A stretch of DNA of 64,000 bases from Sulfurospirillum deleyianum DSM 6946. Lineage in GTDB: Bacteria; Campylobacterota; Campylobacteria; Campylobacterales; Sulfurospirillaceae. The position numbers and the translations under genes are program-made. Within the stretch, counting starts at the first letter, position 1, and each line of letters starts with the position of its first letter. The notes below the pieces were generated by a model that worked only from the letters and a program-made list of their open reading frames with translations, did not search any database and was not told the DNA's origin. Where the stretch lies: positions 1,798,001-1,862,000 of the forward strand of contig NC_013512.1 in NCBI RefSeq assembly GCF_000024885.1. Direction: 5' to 3'. Shown piece by piece: positions 17,413-27,497 of the stretch.

Positions 17413-18572
17413 TTTAATACTTTATATAAATTTTTAATCTCATCTTCTAAACTTATCTGATGATTCCCAACAAACAATCCATTTTCATGCAAATAATCAG
17501 CATTTTTGAGTTCACTATGTATCTCATAATCAAAATATTTCATAACATCATTTCTTGTGAAATTCCCAGTTACTATTGGTCTACAATCTATTTTAGCTTC
17601 CATAAGTTTTTTTACTACATCTACTCGTTTTAATTTTGAATTTGGTTTAATGATAAATGAAAATCCAAACCAAGAACTATTACAAATATCTTTTTGAATA
17701 ATAAAATCAGGATGATTTGAAAACAACTCTTGAAACAATTTTGCATTTTCTCTTCTTTTAGCTAAAAAGTTTGGAAGTTTTTTAAGTTGTTCTATTCCTA
17801 TTGCGCCACTCATCTCTACTGGTCGAACATTGTACCCTGGTAGTACAAACCTAAATGACTCTTCAAACCAATTATCACTTTTAGTACATACTTTATTTTC
17901 TTTTGGAAGATTTCTAGTCCATCCATGAGCTCTTAAAGAGAGTAATATATGATAAAGTTCTTCATCATCTGTTACCACAAATCCACCTTCCATCGTAGAC
18001 ATATGATGAGAAAAGAAAGTTGAAAATGTTCCCATGATTCCAAATGTACCGGCTTGTTTACCTTTATATTCTGCGCCCATAGATTCACAGTTATCTTCTA
18101 AAACGATAATATCTTTATCTTTTGTCATCTCGAAAATTTTATCAAAATCATTTGGATTACCTAAAAGATTTACTACCATAATCATTTTTGTATTTTCACT
18201 AATTGCTTCTTTTAAGGCATCTAAGTCATAATTCAAAGTTTCTAAATCTATATCTACAAACTTTAATTTTAATCCATATTGATGTAATGGATAGTATGTA
18301 GTTGACCATGAAACAGCAGGAACTATGACTTCATCACCTCGCTTAAGCTTTGGATTTTTTGTATAAAAAAGTGCTGCTGTTGCTATTAAGTTTGCAGTTG
18401 AACCTGAGCTTACCATAACTGCATATTTACTTCCAGTAAATTGGCAAAAATCTTTCTCAAACTGTGCAACACTTTCACCCATAGTGTACATATCTCTATT
18501 TATTACATTTTGAATTGCTTCTAACTCTTTTTCATCCCATGTTGATGTTGCTAACGGATAGCTATTTGTCAT
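17409..18572 (-). CDS. colD: GDP-4-keto-6-deoxy-D-mannose 3-dehydratase (ColD-like)
   Basis: A 387-residue member of the aspartate-aminotransferase fold. The usual Schiff-base Lys is replaced: the active-site strand reads STFFSHHMSTMEGG, with His at 189-190 where sugar aminotransferases have Lys. This is the hallmark of ColD, which uses PLP and glutamate to remove the C3 hydroxyl of GDP-4-keto-6-deoxymannose. LEDNCESMGAEY carries the PLP-contacting Asp. Upstream gmd supplies its substrate, and the ColC/Fcl-like gene between them could finish GDP-L-colitose. It overlaps that gene by 11 bases. An aminotransferase such as perosamine synthase is unlikely without the Lys. Confidence 0.85.
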   Translation of the reverse strand: MTNSYPLATSTWDEKELEAIQNVINRDMYTMGESVAQFEKDFCQFTGSKYAVMVSSGSTANLIATAALFYTKNPKLKRGDEVIVPAVSWSTTYYPLHQYGLKLKFVDIDLETLNYDLDALKEAISENTKMIMVVNLLGNPNDFDKIFEMTKDKDIIVLEDNCESMGAEYKGKQAGTFGIMGTFSTFFSHHMSTMEGGFVVTDDEELYHILLSLRAHGWTRNLPKENKVCTKSDNWFEESFRFVLPGYNVRPVEMSGAIGIEQLKKLPNFLAKRRENAKLFQELFSNHPDFIIQKDICNSSWFGFSFIIKPNSKLKRVDVVKKLMEAKIDCRPIVTGNFTRNDVMKYFDYEIHSELKNADYLHENGLFVGNHQISLEDEIKNLYKVLK

Positions 18573-19494
18573 TTAATACCTCTTTTAAGTAATATTCATA
18601 TGTTTTTTTGATTCCATCTTTTAAAGATATTTTATATTTCCAACCAAAGTTTTTAAGTTTAGTATCATCAATAAGCTTTTGTTTCATTCCAACAGGCTGT
18701 GATAAGTCATGCACAAATTCACCCTCAAAACCAATAACTTCTGCTATAACTTTATAATATTCATTTATAGTATAGTCATGTCCTAAACCTACATTTATAT
18801 TTTGTGGTATAGATTCGAAGTTTTCAAGTGCAAAGTATGTAAAATCTGCTAAATCCTCAGCATACATAAATTCTCTTCTTGCTTCTCCATCACCCCAAAT
18901 ATCTAAGGTAGCTTCATTGTTCATTTTTGCTTCATGTATTTTTTTTATTACTGCTGGAAGCATATGAGAATGTTTTGGGTCAAACTTATCATATCTTCCA
19001 TAAAGGTTACATGGTATGATCGTTTTATAGTGAAATTCTTTATTCTCTTTATTAATATATTCACAAAGTCTAGTGGATGTCACTTTTGCTATTGCATAAC
19101 CCTCATTTGTTGGTTCAAGTTCACCTTTAAGTATCAACTCTTCCCCTAATGGATTTTTGGCATATCGTGGATACATACAAGAACTACTCATATTGATGAA
19201 TTTTGTAATTCTAGCTTCATAAGAAGCCATGATGATATTTAGTCCCATTTGAGTATTTTGCACTAAAAAATCAACAGGATGAGCCATATTAGCTTGAATG
19301 CCACCAACTCTCCCAGCACAGTGAATTACAACATCTGGCTTATTTATTTTTAGATACATCTCAACTGAATTTTTATCCAAAAGATTAAGCTCTTTACTTG
19401 ATGGTGTTAAGAGAATATAGTTTTTTGACTTTTCAAACTCTACTATATTTTTCCCAACCATGCCACTTGAACCAGTTATTAATATTTTTTGCAT
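18562..19494 (-). CDS. GDP-colitose synthase (ColC-like) or GDP-L-fucose synthase (Fcl)
   Basis: A 310-residue SDR with TGSSGMVGKNI, VGGIQANMAHPVDFLVQN, SSSCMYPR, GYAIAK (catalytic Tyr and Lys) and GDGEARREFMYAEDLADF. These are shared by Fcl (3,5-epimerase/4-reductase) and ColC (5-epimerase/4-reductase). It lies between gmd and colD. Since ColD diverts the Gmd product, ColC is the more economical assignment, but Fcl or dual use cannot be excluded from sequence alone. Only one such gene is present although three GT11-like genes need a GDP-6-deoxy-L-sugar. Confidence 0.8.
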   Translation of the reverse strand: MQKILITGSSGMVGKNIVEFEKSKNYILLTPSSKELNLLDKNSVEMYLKINKPDVVIHCAGRVGGIQANMAHPVDFLVQNTQMGLNIIMASYEARITKFINMSSSCMYPRYAKNPLGEELILKGELEPTNEGYAIAKVTSTRLCEYINKENKEFHYKTIIPCNLYGRYDKFDPKHSHMLPAVIKKIHEAKMNNEATLDIWGDGEARREFMYAEDLADFTYFALENFESIPQNINVGLGHDYTINEYYKVIAEVIGFEGEFVHDLSQPVGMKQKLIDDTKLKNFGWKYKISLKDGIKKTYEYYLKEVLNDK

Positions 19495-19506
19495 ATTTAC
19501 GAAATC

Positions 19507-20625
19507 CTACTCAAAGTAACTCATGATTTTATAGCCACCCTCTTTAAGATAAACATCTTTTGTCATCAGTTTTAGGTCACTTTTCATCATATCTTCGACT
19601 AGGTTTTGAAGATTGTATTCTCTATTCCATCCTAGTTTTTGTTCTGCTTTACTTGGATCACCCAAAAGAAGATCAACTTCAGTTGGTCTAAAGTAGCGAG
19701 GATCAACCGCTACAACTTCTTTGCCTATTGCTACCTGATATTCTGGGTTCATGCAGGCTTTAACAACACCCACTTCATTCACACCCTCGCCCCTAAACTC
19801 TAACTCAATGCCACAATACCCAAATGCCATACGTACAAAATCACGCACCATTGTTGTTTGACCTGTTGCGATCACCCAGTCTTCTGGCTCATCGGCTTGA
19901 AGAATCATCCACATCATACGCACATAATCTTTCGCATGACCCCAATCACGTTTAGCATCGAGATTTCCAAGATAGAGTTTATCTTGTAAACCAAGAGCAA
20001 TCTTTGAAGCGGCTCTTGTAATTTTACGTGTAACAAATGTCTCGCCACGTACGGGACTCTCATGGTTAAAAAGTATGCCATTGCACGCAAACATCCCATA
20101 AGCTTCTCGGTAATTAACCGTGATCCAGTAGGCATACATCTTCGCAACCGCATAAGGGCTTCTTGGGTAAAAAGGCGTCGTCTCTTTTTGTGGGGTTTCT
20201 TGTACTTTACCGTACAGTTCACTGGTACTAGCTTGATAAATTTTTGTCTTTTTTTCTAACCCCAATAAACGAACCGCTTCTAAAATTCTAAGGGTTCCTG
20301 TACCATCTGCATTAGCAACATACTCAGGTGTTTCAAAGCTCACATGTACATGACTCATTGCAGCTAAGTTATAAATCTCATCAGGCTGTGTTTCTTGAAT
20401 AATGCGTGTTAGATTCATACTATCGGTCATATCACCATGATGTAAAAAGAGTTTGATATCTTTTTCATGAGGATCTTGGTAAAGATGGTCTATTCTATCC
20501 GTATTAAACAAAGAACTTCTTCTTTTTAAACCATGAACAATGTACCCTTTTTTAAGCAAAAACTCTGCTAAGTAACTTCCATCTTGTCCTGTAATGCCTG
20601 TAATTAATGCTACTTTTTGACTCAT
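19507..20625 (-). CDS. gmd: GDP-mannose 4,6-dehydratase
   Basis: A 372-residue SDR of the usual Gmd length. [19 protein letters not shown] at the N-terminus, [35 protein letters not shown] and [10 protein letters not shown] (Tyr and Lys), then [15 protein letters not shown], are all diagnostic. It makes GDP-4-keto-6-deoxymannose, the branch point to fucose or colitose. It overlaps manC by 4 bases and is 12 bases from the ColC/Fcl-like gene. GC content here is higher than in the block downstream. Confidence 0.96.
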   Translation of the reverse strand: MSQKVALITGITGQDGSYLAEFLLKKGYIVHGLKRRSSLFNTDRIDHLYQDPHEKDIKLFLHHGDMTDSMNLTRIIQETQPDEIYNLAAMSHVHVSFETPEYVANADGTGTLRILEAVRLLGLEKKTKIYQASTSELYGKVQETPQKETTPFYPRSPYAVAKMYAYWITVNYREAYGMFACNGILFNHESPVRGETFVTRKITRAASKIALGLQDKLYLGNLDAKRDWGHAKDYVRMMWMILQADEPEDWVIATGQTTMVRDFVRMAFGYCGIELEFRGEGVNEVGVVKACMNPEYQVAIGKEVVAVDPRYFRPTEVDLLLGDPSKAEQKLGWNREYNLQNLVEDMMKSDLKLMTKDVYLKEGGYKIMSYFE

Positions 20626-21953
20626 ATATTTTCCCTTTTAAAATCATCTTCAATTCTAACAATATCATCTTCACCCGTGTAACTTCCCACTTGCGCTTCA
20701 ATGAGTACAATAGGAATTTTACCTTGATTTTCAAGTCGATGAATTTCACCCGCTCTAATATAGGTTGATTCATTTTCTCTTACCATATAACTTTTATCTT
20801 CTACGCTCACCGTTGCGGTACCACTGACGACTATCCAATGTTCATTGCGATGAAAATGCTTTTGAAGACTCAGTCTTTTACCAGGTTTTACTATAATTTT
20901 TTTAATTTTATAGCCTGGTTTATCTTCTAAAACGCTGTACGTCCCCCATGGTCGATGCACGGTTGCATGAGTTTTTGTAAGTTCAATATTCTCTTTTTTA
21001 AGACATCCTACAATCTCTTTGACTTTTTGAGAACTTCCCTTTTGACTAATTAAAAGCGCATCTTCCGTATCAATAACAATTAAGTCCTGCACATCAATCA
21101 AACTGACGTGTTTATGGGAAAGAATAAAATTATTCGCTTCATCATTACTCAGTTCATTGGAGAGGGCATCAAAGCTTCCGACATCACTCCAGCCAATATC
21201 ACTAGGAATCACTTTAACTTTTTGACTCTTTTCCATCACTGCATAATCAATGCTATCTTCAGGAATTACCAGCATATCCTCATGGTGTATACGAATCATC
21301 CCATCGTATTTTGCATGTTCATAAGCTTTTTTACATGTAAGAAAAATTTCTGGTGAATAGATTTCAAGCTCTTCTAAAAAAGTACCTGCTTTAAAACAAA
21401 ACATTCCACTGTTCCAGTAGTAATTCCCTGCTTTTATATAGGCTTCTGCCGTTATACTATCTGGTTTTTCATGAAAGGCTTTCACCTCTTCACCATTGGC
21501 TTCAATGTAGCCAAAGCCTATTTCAGCAAAAATTGGTTGAATGCCAAAGGTAACCAAAAAGCCCTTTTCTGCAAGAACAATCGCTCTATTCACCGCATTT
21601 TCATACGCTATTTGATCTTTAATGAGATGATCACTGGGGGTAACCAGTACAACTTCATTGGGATCTAAAGCCATGCACGCTAACGCAATTGCAGGAGCAG
21701 TATTTCTACCAATAGGCTCTAATAAATAGCGATTATGGAGGCTGTTCAGCTCTTCAAGTTGATCGAGTGCTAAAAAATATTGTTCACTGTTGGAAACAAT
21801 AAACTGTTCATTACACAGTTGACTGTTACGTTTTATAGTTAATTGAAAGAGGGATTGACCATCAAACAACTTGACAAATTGTTTTGGCATAAGAGTACGA
21901 CTTAATGGCCAAAGCCTTGTTCCACTTCCGCCACACAAGATGATATTAATCAT
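20622..21953 (-). CDS. manC: Mannose-1-phosphate guanylyltransferase / mannose-6-phosphate isomerase
   Basis: A 443-residue bifunctional enzyme. The N-terminal nucleotidyltransferase has [15 protein letters not shown] and SDHLIKD. The C-terminal cupin (from about residue 335) has [29 protein letters not shown] and [17 protein letters not shown], the isomerase metal site. It produces GDP-mannose for Gmd; mannose-1-phosphate can come from the mutase at 28360-29730. A TTACATGTAA palindrome copy lies inside (21331-21340). It overlaps the epimerase gene upstream by 8 bases. Confidence 0.94.
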   Translation of the reverse strand: MINIILCGGSGTRLWPLSRTLMPKQFVKLFDGQSLFQLTIKRNSQLCNEQFIVSNSEQYFLALDQLEELNSLHNRYLLEPIGRNTAPAIALACMALDPNEVVLVTPSDHLIKDQIAYENAVNRAIVLAEKGFLVTFGIQPIFAEIGFGYIEANGEEVKAFHEKPDSITAEAYIKAGNYYWNSGMFCFKAGTFLEELEIYSPEIFLTCKKAYEHAKYDGMIRIHHEDMLVIPEDSIDYAVMEKSQKVKVIPSDIGWSDVGSFDALSNELSNDEANNFILSHKHVSLIDVQDLIVIDTEDALLISQKGSSQKVKEIVGCLKKENIELTKTHATVHRPWGTYSVLEDKPGYKIKKIIVKPGKRLSLQKHFHRNEHWIVVSGTATVSVEDKSYMVRENESTYIRAGEIHRLENQGKIPIVLIEAQVGSYTGEDDIVRIEDDFKRENI

Positions 21954-23007
21954 TTTTTACTCCATAAAATTCTCTATACCACTTCACAAATCTCTCAATT
22001 CCTACTTCAAGTGAAGTATCAGGCTTATACCCAAAATCATTGATAAGATCACTCACATCTGCATAAGTAGAAACGACATCACCATCTTGCATATCCATGA
22101 AATTTTGTACTGCTTCTTTTCCTATAGCAATTTCTAGCGTTTTTATAAAATCTAGTAGCTGCACAGGAGAGTTATTTCCGATATTATAGATTCTATATGG
22201 TGCGTTAGATATAGATGAATCAGGATTGTTTGCATCGAATTTATCTGATGGTTTAGCTGGATTGTCTATCACTTTGACAATACCATCTACGATATCACCT
22301 ATATAAGTAAAGTCTCTACTCATATTTCCGTGGTTAAATACTTTTATAGGTCTGTCGTTAAATATAGCATCTGCAAAAAGCATAGGAGCCATATCGGGCC
22401 GTCCCATCTCCCCATAAACAGTAAAAAACCGCAATCCCGTACACGAGATATTATACAAATGAGCATAAGTGTGTGCCATCATCTCGTTTGATTTTTTAGT
22501 AGCAGCGTAGAGACTTATAGGATGGTCTGTGTGGTCACTTGTTTTAAAAGGTTGTGATTTATTTAATCCATATACAGAAGAACTAGAAGCATAACATAAA
22601 TTTTTAACACCATAATTTCTACACGCTTCTAAGATATTTAAAAATCCCACTACATTTGATTGGATATAGGCATGGGGATTTTCCAGTGAGTATCTCACTC
22701 CCGCTTGCGCGGCTAAGTTACATACTGCATCGAATTTTTCTGATTCAAAAAGTTTATTTATAGTTTCACTATCGTCAAGATTGACTTTAATAAATTGATG
22801 CTTAGGATAAGTTGTTGAACCAAGCAATTTATTGTCTTTTACTTCATTTTTATGGATTCCTAATTCTGCTAATCTTGCATATTTTAGATTTACATCATAG
22901 TAGTCATTGATGTTATCAACTCCTACGACTTCATCACCCCGTTCTAGAAGTTTTTTAGCTAAGTGATAGCCTATAAATCCTGCCGTTCCCGTCACTAAGA
23001 TTTTCAT
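21946..23007 (-). CDS. UDP-glucuronate 4-epimerase-like SDR
   Basis: A 353-residue extended SDR beginning [20 protein letters not shown], followed by VDNINDYYDVNLKYARL, NLAAQAGVRYS, SSSSVYGLN and YAATKKSNE (Tyr and Lys). The NDYYD and QAGVRYS elements are typical of UDP-glucuronate epimerases (LspL/WbnF type), which supply UDP-galacturonate. The ugd gene two genes upstream would provide UDP-glucuronate. Start and upstream galE stop share one base (TAATG). Confidence 0.88.
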   Translation of the reverse strand: MKILVTGTAGFIGYHLAKKLLERGDEVVGVDNINDYYDVNLKYARLAELGIHKNEVKDNKLLGSTTYPKHQFIKVNLDDSETINKLFESEKFDAVCNLAAQAGVRYSLENPHAYIQSNVVGFLNILEACRNYGVKNLCYASSSSVYGLNKSQPFKTSDHTDHPISLYAATKKSNEMMAHTYAHLYNISCTGLRFFTVYGEMGRPDMAPMLFADAIFNDRPIKVFNHGNMSRDFTYIGDIVDGIVKVIDNPAKPSDKFDANNPDSSISNAPYRIYNIGNNSPVQLLDFIKTLEIAIGKEAVQNFMDMQDGDVVSTYADVSDLINDFGYKPDTSLEVGIERFVKWYREFYGVKND

Positions 23008-24032
23008 TAAAAACCATACCCATTTGGATTATTTGACTGCCATCTCCAACTATCTTCACACATCTGTTCTAGGGTTCTTTTTGCTTCCCAGCCAAGAATT
23101 TCTTTTGCATAAGCAGGATTTGCATAGCACTTTGCGATATCCCCTATTCTTCGTCCACATAGTCTATAAGGTACTTCTTTGCCACTCGCTTTTTCAAAGG
23201 CTTTCACTACATCAAGAACACTATAGCCTTTACCTGTACCTATGTTCGTAATTAGTAGTTTGATATTATCTAATTGTTTATTTAAATAGTCTATTGCTTT
23301 TACATGAGCATTTGCTAAATCCACAACATGGATATAATCTCTCACTCCTGTGCCATCATGTGTATCATAATCACTTCCAAATACAGATAAATATTCTCTT
23401 TTCCCTACCGCAACTTGCGAAATAAATGGCATAAGATTATTTGGCATACCATTTGGATCTTCACCTATAGTACCACTTTCATGTGCACCTACAGGATTAA
23501 AATATCTGAGTATTACTATTTGAAAAGAGTTATCTGATATATATAAATCTTCTAAAATTCTTTCAATTATATATTTACTAGTTCCATATGGATTTGTAGT
23601 AGCACCCACTGGAAAATGTTCAACGATTGGAGTAGTAGTAGGATCACCATATACTGTAGCTGAGGAGCTAAATACTATCTTTTTACAATCAAACTTTTTC
23701 ATCATCTCAAGAAGATTTAAAGTTCCTACTACGTTATTATCATAATATTGAAGTGGCTTAGCAACACTTTCACCCACCGCCTTAAGCCCTGCAAAATGAA
23801 TAACAGAGTCAATAGAGTAAGTTAAAAACACTTCTTTTAATTTTTGAGTATTTCTTACATCACCTTCTATAAAAGTTACCTCTTTATCGATAATATTAGC
23901 TACTCTTTTAAGTGATTCTTTTGATGAATTTGATAAGTTATCATATACTACAAAGTCATAATTTGCATTAGCTAGTTCTATTAGGGTATGGCTTCCTATA
24001 TAACCTGCCCCGCCTGTTATAAGTATTGCCAT
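23007..24032 (-). CDS. galE: UDP-glucose 4-epimerase
   Basis: The start is set at ATG 24032, where the regulator's TAA and this ATG overlap (TAATG); a longer frame to 24047 runs into that gene. The 341 residues start [16 protein letters not shown]. They contain [41 protein letters not shown] (Tyr and Lys) and [12 protein letters not shown], all typical of GalE. It interconverts UDP-Glc and UDP-Gal; some GalE enzymes also accept UDP-GlcNAc, which would give the UDP-GalNAc that the GT6 enzyme may use. Confidence 0.94.
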   Translation of the reverse strand: MAILITGGAGYIGSHTLIELANANYDFVVYDNLSNSSKESLKRVANIIDKEVTFIEGDVRNTQKLKEVFLTYSIDSVIHFAGLKAVGESVAKPLQYYDNNVVGTLNLLEMMKKFDCKKIVFSSSATVYGDPTTTPIVEHFPVGATTNPYGTSKYIIERILEDLYISDNSFQIVILRYFNPVGAHESGTIGEDPNGMPNNLMPFISQVAVGKREYLSVFGSDYDTHDGTGVRDYIHVVDLANAHVKAIDYLNKQLDNIKLLITNIGTGKGYSVLDVVKAFEKASGKEVPYRLCGRRIGDIAKCYANPAYAKEILGWEAKRTLEQMCEDSWRWQSNNPNGYGF

Positions 24033-24367
24033 TATCGAGCCACACACTTTTGAGCATATTCATATTGCCCTTTATACGACTCCAGTTCTTTTTGTAGTTT
24101 GTCGTATTCTACTTTTTTTCTTTCTATAAATCTTTGAGTGATATCAATCTTTTCTTTAATACCTTTTTCAGTCAGTAGGTATTTGTATTGTAACTTTTTA
24201 TCCGAATTAATAAATCTCTCTGCCTTAATAAGACCTTTTTCGATAAGCCCTCTAAGAACATAATTTATCTTTCCTACACTGTACCCAATTTCCTCCGCCA
24301 ATACTTTATGAGAAATGACTCGACCCGTATTTTTTAAAATTTCTAACGTAATCTCATCGTGATTCAA
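24032..24367 (-). CDS. MarR-family EPS-associated transcriptional regulator
   Basis: A 111-residue winged-helix protein using a TTG start at 24367 preceded by AAAGG. The N-terminal half has a winged-helix region ([29 protein letters not shown]) and a basic wing ([20 protein letters not shown]). The rest is a charged coiled coil (residues 75-105). Proteins of this size and pattern often sit next to exopolysaccharide genes, usually near galE or ugd. It is coupled to galE. No operator could be identified. Confidence 0.8.
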   Translation of the reverse strand: MNHDEITLEILKNTGRVISHKVLAEEIGYSVGKINYVLRGLIEKGLIKAERFINSDKKLQYKYLLTEKGIKEKIDITQRFIERKKVEYDKLQKELESYKGQYEYAQKCVAR

Positions 24368-24368
24368 T

Positions 24369-24482
24369 TCATAACCTTTGATATAGCATTTGAAGTTTCA
24401 ATAATATTGTATTCACACTTTGAATAGGATTAAATATTTTTAATTTTTTTGCCAAAAGATACCCAACAAATCCTACTATCCC
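24369..24482 (-). pseudogene. Possible remnant of a sugar-nucleotide epimerase 5' end
   Basis: The 115-base gap between ugd and the regulator reads, in one minus frame from the end of ugd to a TGA at 24369-24371, GIVGFVGYLLAKKLKIFNP and then unrelated residues. The first 14 residues resemble the Rossmann start of NAD-dependent epimerases (compare GFIGYHLAKKL in the UDP-glucuronate epimerase nearby). No start codon is present. A decayed fragment is plausible but could be chance. Confidence 0.3.
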
Positions 24483-25652
24483 TTAACTATCACTGTTGAA
24501 AATATCACGGGTATAAACTTTCTCTTTTACATCTTCAAGTTCATGGCTCATCCGATTGGCAATTATGACATCACACGATGACTTAAAATCATCCAAATTT
24601 TTTATCACAGAAGAGTGGTAAAAGCTCTCTTCTTTAATGCTAGGTTCATACACGACCACTTCAATGCCTTTAGCTTTTATACGCTTCATAATGCCTTGAA
24701 TGGCTGAGCTTCTAAAATTATCACTGCCCTCTTTCATCACCAAACGATAAATGCCGACACGCTTTGGATTTTTTCTCAGCACGGAGTCTGCAATAAAATC
24801 TTTTCGTGTTGAGTTTGATTTCACAATCGCTTCAATGAGATTAGAAGGAACACTCGCATAATTGGCTAAAAGTTGTTTCGTATCTTTAGGCAGACAATAC
24901 CCACCATAGCCAAAGCTAGGGTTATTGTAGTGAAGCCCAATGCGTGGGTCTAGCCCAACCCCTTCAATAATCTGTTTGGTATTTAAGCCATGTATCGCCG
25001 CATACGAATCCAACTCGTTAAAGTACGCCACACGCATTGCTAAGTAGGTATTGGCAAAAAGCTTAATCGCTTCGGCTTCCGTGCTATCGGTGAAGAGTTT
25101 TGGGATATCTTTCTTAATCGCACCCTCTTCAAGCAAGGACGCAAACACCTGAGCTCGCTCACTCTTTTCACCAACAATGATACGACTCGGATGCAAATTG
25201 TCATACAACGCTTTGCCCTCACGCAAAAATTCAGGAGAGAAGATGATATTATCGGTATTAAAACGCTCACGCAAGCTTTTCGTATAGCCCACAGGAATGG
25301 TTGATTTAATCACCATGGTCGCCTGAGGATTACATGTAAGAATATCCGCCACAACACTTTCGATGGATTTGGTGTTAAAATAGTTGCTCTCAGGGTCATA
25401 ATCTGTGGGTGTTGCTATGATAATAAACGAAGCATCCCTATACGCTTCATGTTTATCTAACGTCCCTTTGAAATTTAATGATTTCGTTTTTAAATAGTCT
25501 TCTATTTCTTTATCTTCGATAGGAGAGATTTTAGCATTAATCATCTCAATTTTTTCAGGCACAATATCTAAAGCCACCACCTCATGATGTTGCGCTAACA
25601 AAATCCCATTTGAAAGTCCTACATACCCCGTTCCAACAATGGCTATTTTCAT
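24483..25652 (-). CDS. ugd: UDP-glucose 6-dehydrogenase
   Basis: A 389-residue UDP-sugar dehydrogenase. [16 protein letters not shown] is the NAD-binding start, [29 protein letters not shown] and the active-site [13 protein letters not shown] (catalytic Cys) follow, and the C-terminal UDP-binding domain is present. The short form resembles the Klebsiella/E. coli type. It makes UDP-glucuronate, which the epimerase at 21946-23007 could turn into UDP-galacturonate. A palindrome copy (25330-25339) encodes LTCN. It lies 13 bases from ligE. Confidence 0.93.
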   Translation of the reverse strand: MKIAIVGTGYVGLSNGILLAQHHEVVALDIVPEKIEMINAKISPIEDKEIEDYLKTKSLNFKGTLDKHEAYRDASFIIIATPTDYDPESNYFNTKSIESVVADILTCNPQATMVIKSTIPVGYTKSLRERFNTDNIIFSPEFLREGKALYDNLHPSRIIVGEKSERAQVFASLLEEGAIKKDIPKLFTDSTEAEAIKLFANTYLAMRVAYFNELDSYAAIHGLNTKQIIEGVGLDPRIGLHYNNPSFGYGGYCLPKDTKQLLANYASVPSNLIEAIVKSNSTRKDFIADSVLRKNPKRVGIYRLVMKEGSDNFRSSAIQGIMKRIKAKGIEVVVYEPSIKEESFYHSSVIKNLDDFKSSCDVIIANRMSHELEDVKEKVYTRDIFNSDS

Positions 25653-25665
25653 ACTCTTTTACCTT

Positions 25666-26481
25666 TTACAAATCTTCTCTGATACGCACAAACACAGGAA
25701 AACGAGGTTTTCCATTTTTCGTTAACTCTTTATATTTATAGGTGATTCTTGCCCCAATGGCTGGGGGATTGTGCCTTTGTGTATCACTAAAACCAGAACC
25801 GATTTTAAAGACAACCCCTACATCATTTTTACATGTAAGTGAGCCCAAAACATCTTTGTATTTACCCTCACCTTTGTGATGAGAAAGGACACGACACTCA
25901 GCGTCATGAAAGGTCTTAACTTTCAGCGAATAGGCATCTCTAGTTGCCACATAAGGCATATTAGGATGGCGAATCACCACGCCCTCGCCTCCTGCCTTTT
26001 CAACTTCGTGTAAAAAGCGTTGAAGCTCATTTTCATCTTTACATGTAAACTGCGGAGCTATTTTTAAATAATCCACAGAATGCGAACTTAAATAATAATC
26101 CAACTTTGCTAAGCGTTTCGTTAATCCACCCCTTTCTTTAGGGACATCAAACGCATAAAAGGCAAGCTCTCTCCATCCCTCATGCGCCTCTTTTTGCATA
26201 ACAATGGACTGAATGTGCTCAAAATCATCCCGCCTACTCCACAACTCACCATCCACCGCAAAAGGCGGAAAGTCCTTCGTAAACCATAAAGGAGCGGCAA
26301 AGAAGGTTCCGCCTCTGGAGATGAGCTTCTCCCCATCCCAGTAGGCTCTCACGCCATCCATTTTTTCACTCATCAGCCACCCTGAGATAGTTTGATCTTT
26401 ATAGGTCTCTAACAGTAAAAGTTCAGGCTTGGCTCCCCAAACCAAAGATGTTAAAACGAAACAAAGCCAAACAAATCGCAT
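25666..26481 (-). CDS. ATP-dependent DNA ligase, periplasmic LigE type
   Basis: A 271-residue minimal ATP ligase with a cleavable-looking signal peptide (hydrophobic residues 3-16, ending VWGA). Motif I is KMDGVRAYWDG with the adenylated Lys at 40. DGELW (motif III), GGEGVVIRHP (motif IV) and SLKVK (motif V) follow, then a compact OB domain ending RFPVFVRIRE. LigE enzymes lack extra domains and are linked to uptake of extracellular DNA in some bacteria. It is embedded between rmlB and ugd, which is functionally unrelated company. Two palindrome copies lie inside. Confidence 0.87.
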   Translation of the reverse strand: MRFVWLCFVLTSLVWGAKPELLLLETYKDQTISGWLMSEKMDGVRAYWDGEKLISRGGTFFAAPLWFTKDFPPFAVDGELWSRRDDFEHIQSIVMQKEAHEGWRELAFYAFDVPKERGGLTKRLAKLDYYLSSHSVDYLKIAPQFTCKDENELQRFLHEVEKAGGEGVVIRHPNMPYVATRDAYSLKVKTFHDAECRVLSHHKGEGKYKDVLGSLTCKNDVGVVFKIGSGFSDTQRHNPPAIGARITYKYKELTKNGKPRFPVFVRIREDL

Positions 26482-27497
26482 TATGCCTCGTATTTATTTA
26501 GATACCACTCAATGGTTTTCACAATGCCACTCTCAAAATTCTCCTCAGCAACCCATCCCAGCTTTGTCTCGATTTTGCTCGCATCAATGGCGTAGCGTCT
26601 ATCATGCCCCGCTCTATCTTCCACAAAACTGATTTGCTCTTTATACGCATGCTCTTTTGGCTTTAACGTATCGAGGATTTCACAGATTTTATGGGCAATG
26701 TAGAGATTATCTCGTTCATTTCTGCCACCAATATTATAGGTCTCACCAGAGATTCCATCATGAAAAACCAAATCAATTCCCTTACAGTGATCTTCCACAT
26801 AGAGCCAATCACGAATGTTTTTACCATCCCCATAAATGGGAATGTTTTGATTTGAAAGTGCTTTTCGTATGATGGTGGGAATCAGTTTTTCATCGTGTTG
26901 TTTGGGGCCATAATTGTTAGAGCAGTTGGTTATCACGGTGTTCATTCCGTAGGTGTGATGGTACGCTCTCACAATCATATCCGAACTTGCTTTGGAAGCG
27001 GAGTATGGCGAATTAGGCGCATACGGGGTATTTTCAGTAAACAAACCCGTCTCACCCAATGTACCATAAACCTCATCGGTGGAAATATGATGAAACCTAC
27101 ATGTTTCATATCCCTCTTTTAACACAAAGGGTTTTTGCATCCACGCTTTGTACGCCACATCAAGCAGTGTAAAGGTACCCGTTACATTGGTTTCGACAAA
27201 CACGCCAGGGTTTTTAATGGAGTTATCCACATGCGACTCAGCAGCAAAATGAATCACCCCTTGAATATCATACTGCTCAAACAACGATTCCACCAGCGCT
27301 CTATCGCAAATATCGCCTTGCACAAAGGTATGACGAGGATGGTGCTCTACTTCGCTAAGATTTTCTACATTACCTGCGTACGTTAAAAGGTCTAAATTGA
27401 TGAGATGATACTCTGGATGCTCTGCTAAAAAGTAGGGAACAAAGTTTGAGCCAATGAAACCCGCACAGCCTGTTACTAAGATTGTTTTTTGACTCAT
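26481..27497 (-). CDS. rfbB: dTDP-glucose 4,6-dehydratase (copy 2)
   Basis: A 338-residue RmlB with [33 protein letters not shown] and YSASKASSD. It closely resembles copy 1 at 14612-15655 but has higher GC, so it appears to be the resident gene. It overlaps rmlA copy 2 by 4 bases, and its stop shares one base with the ligE start. It supplies dTDP-4-keto-6-deoxyglucose to downstream sugar pathways. Confidence 0.95.
   Translation of the reverse strand: MSQKTILVTGCAGFIGSNFVPYFLAEHPEYHLINLDLLTYAGNVENLSEVEHHPRHTFVQGDICDRALVESLFEQYDIQGVIHFAAESHVDNSIKNPGVFVETNVTGTFTLLDVAYKAWMQKPFVLKEGYETCRFHHISTDEVYGTLGETGLFTENTPYAPNSPYSASKASSDMIVRAYHHTYGMNTVITNCSNNYGPKQHDEKLIPTIIRKALSNQNIPIYGDGKNIRDWLYVEDHCKGIDLVFHDGISGETYNIGGRNERDNLYIAHKICEILDTLKPKEHAYKEQISFVEDRAGHDRRYAIDASKIETKLGWVAEENFESGIVKTIEWYLNKYEA

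Noticed and set aside
17409-18572. Perosamine synthase or ordinary sugar aminotransferase
   Set aside because: The Schiff-base Lys is replaced by His, which marks ColD-type dehydratases.
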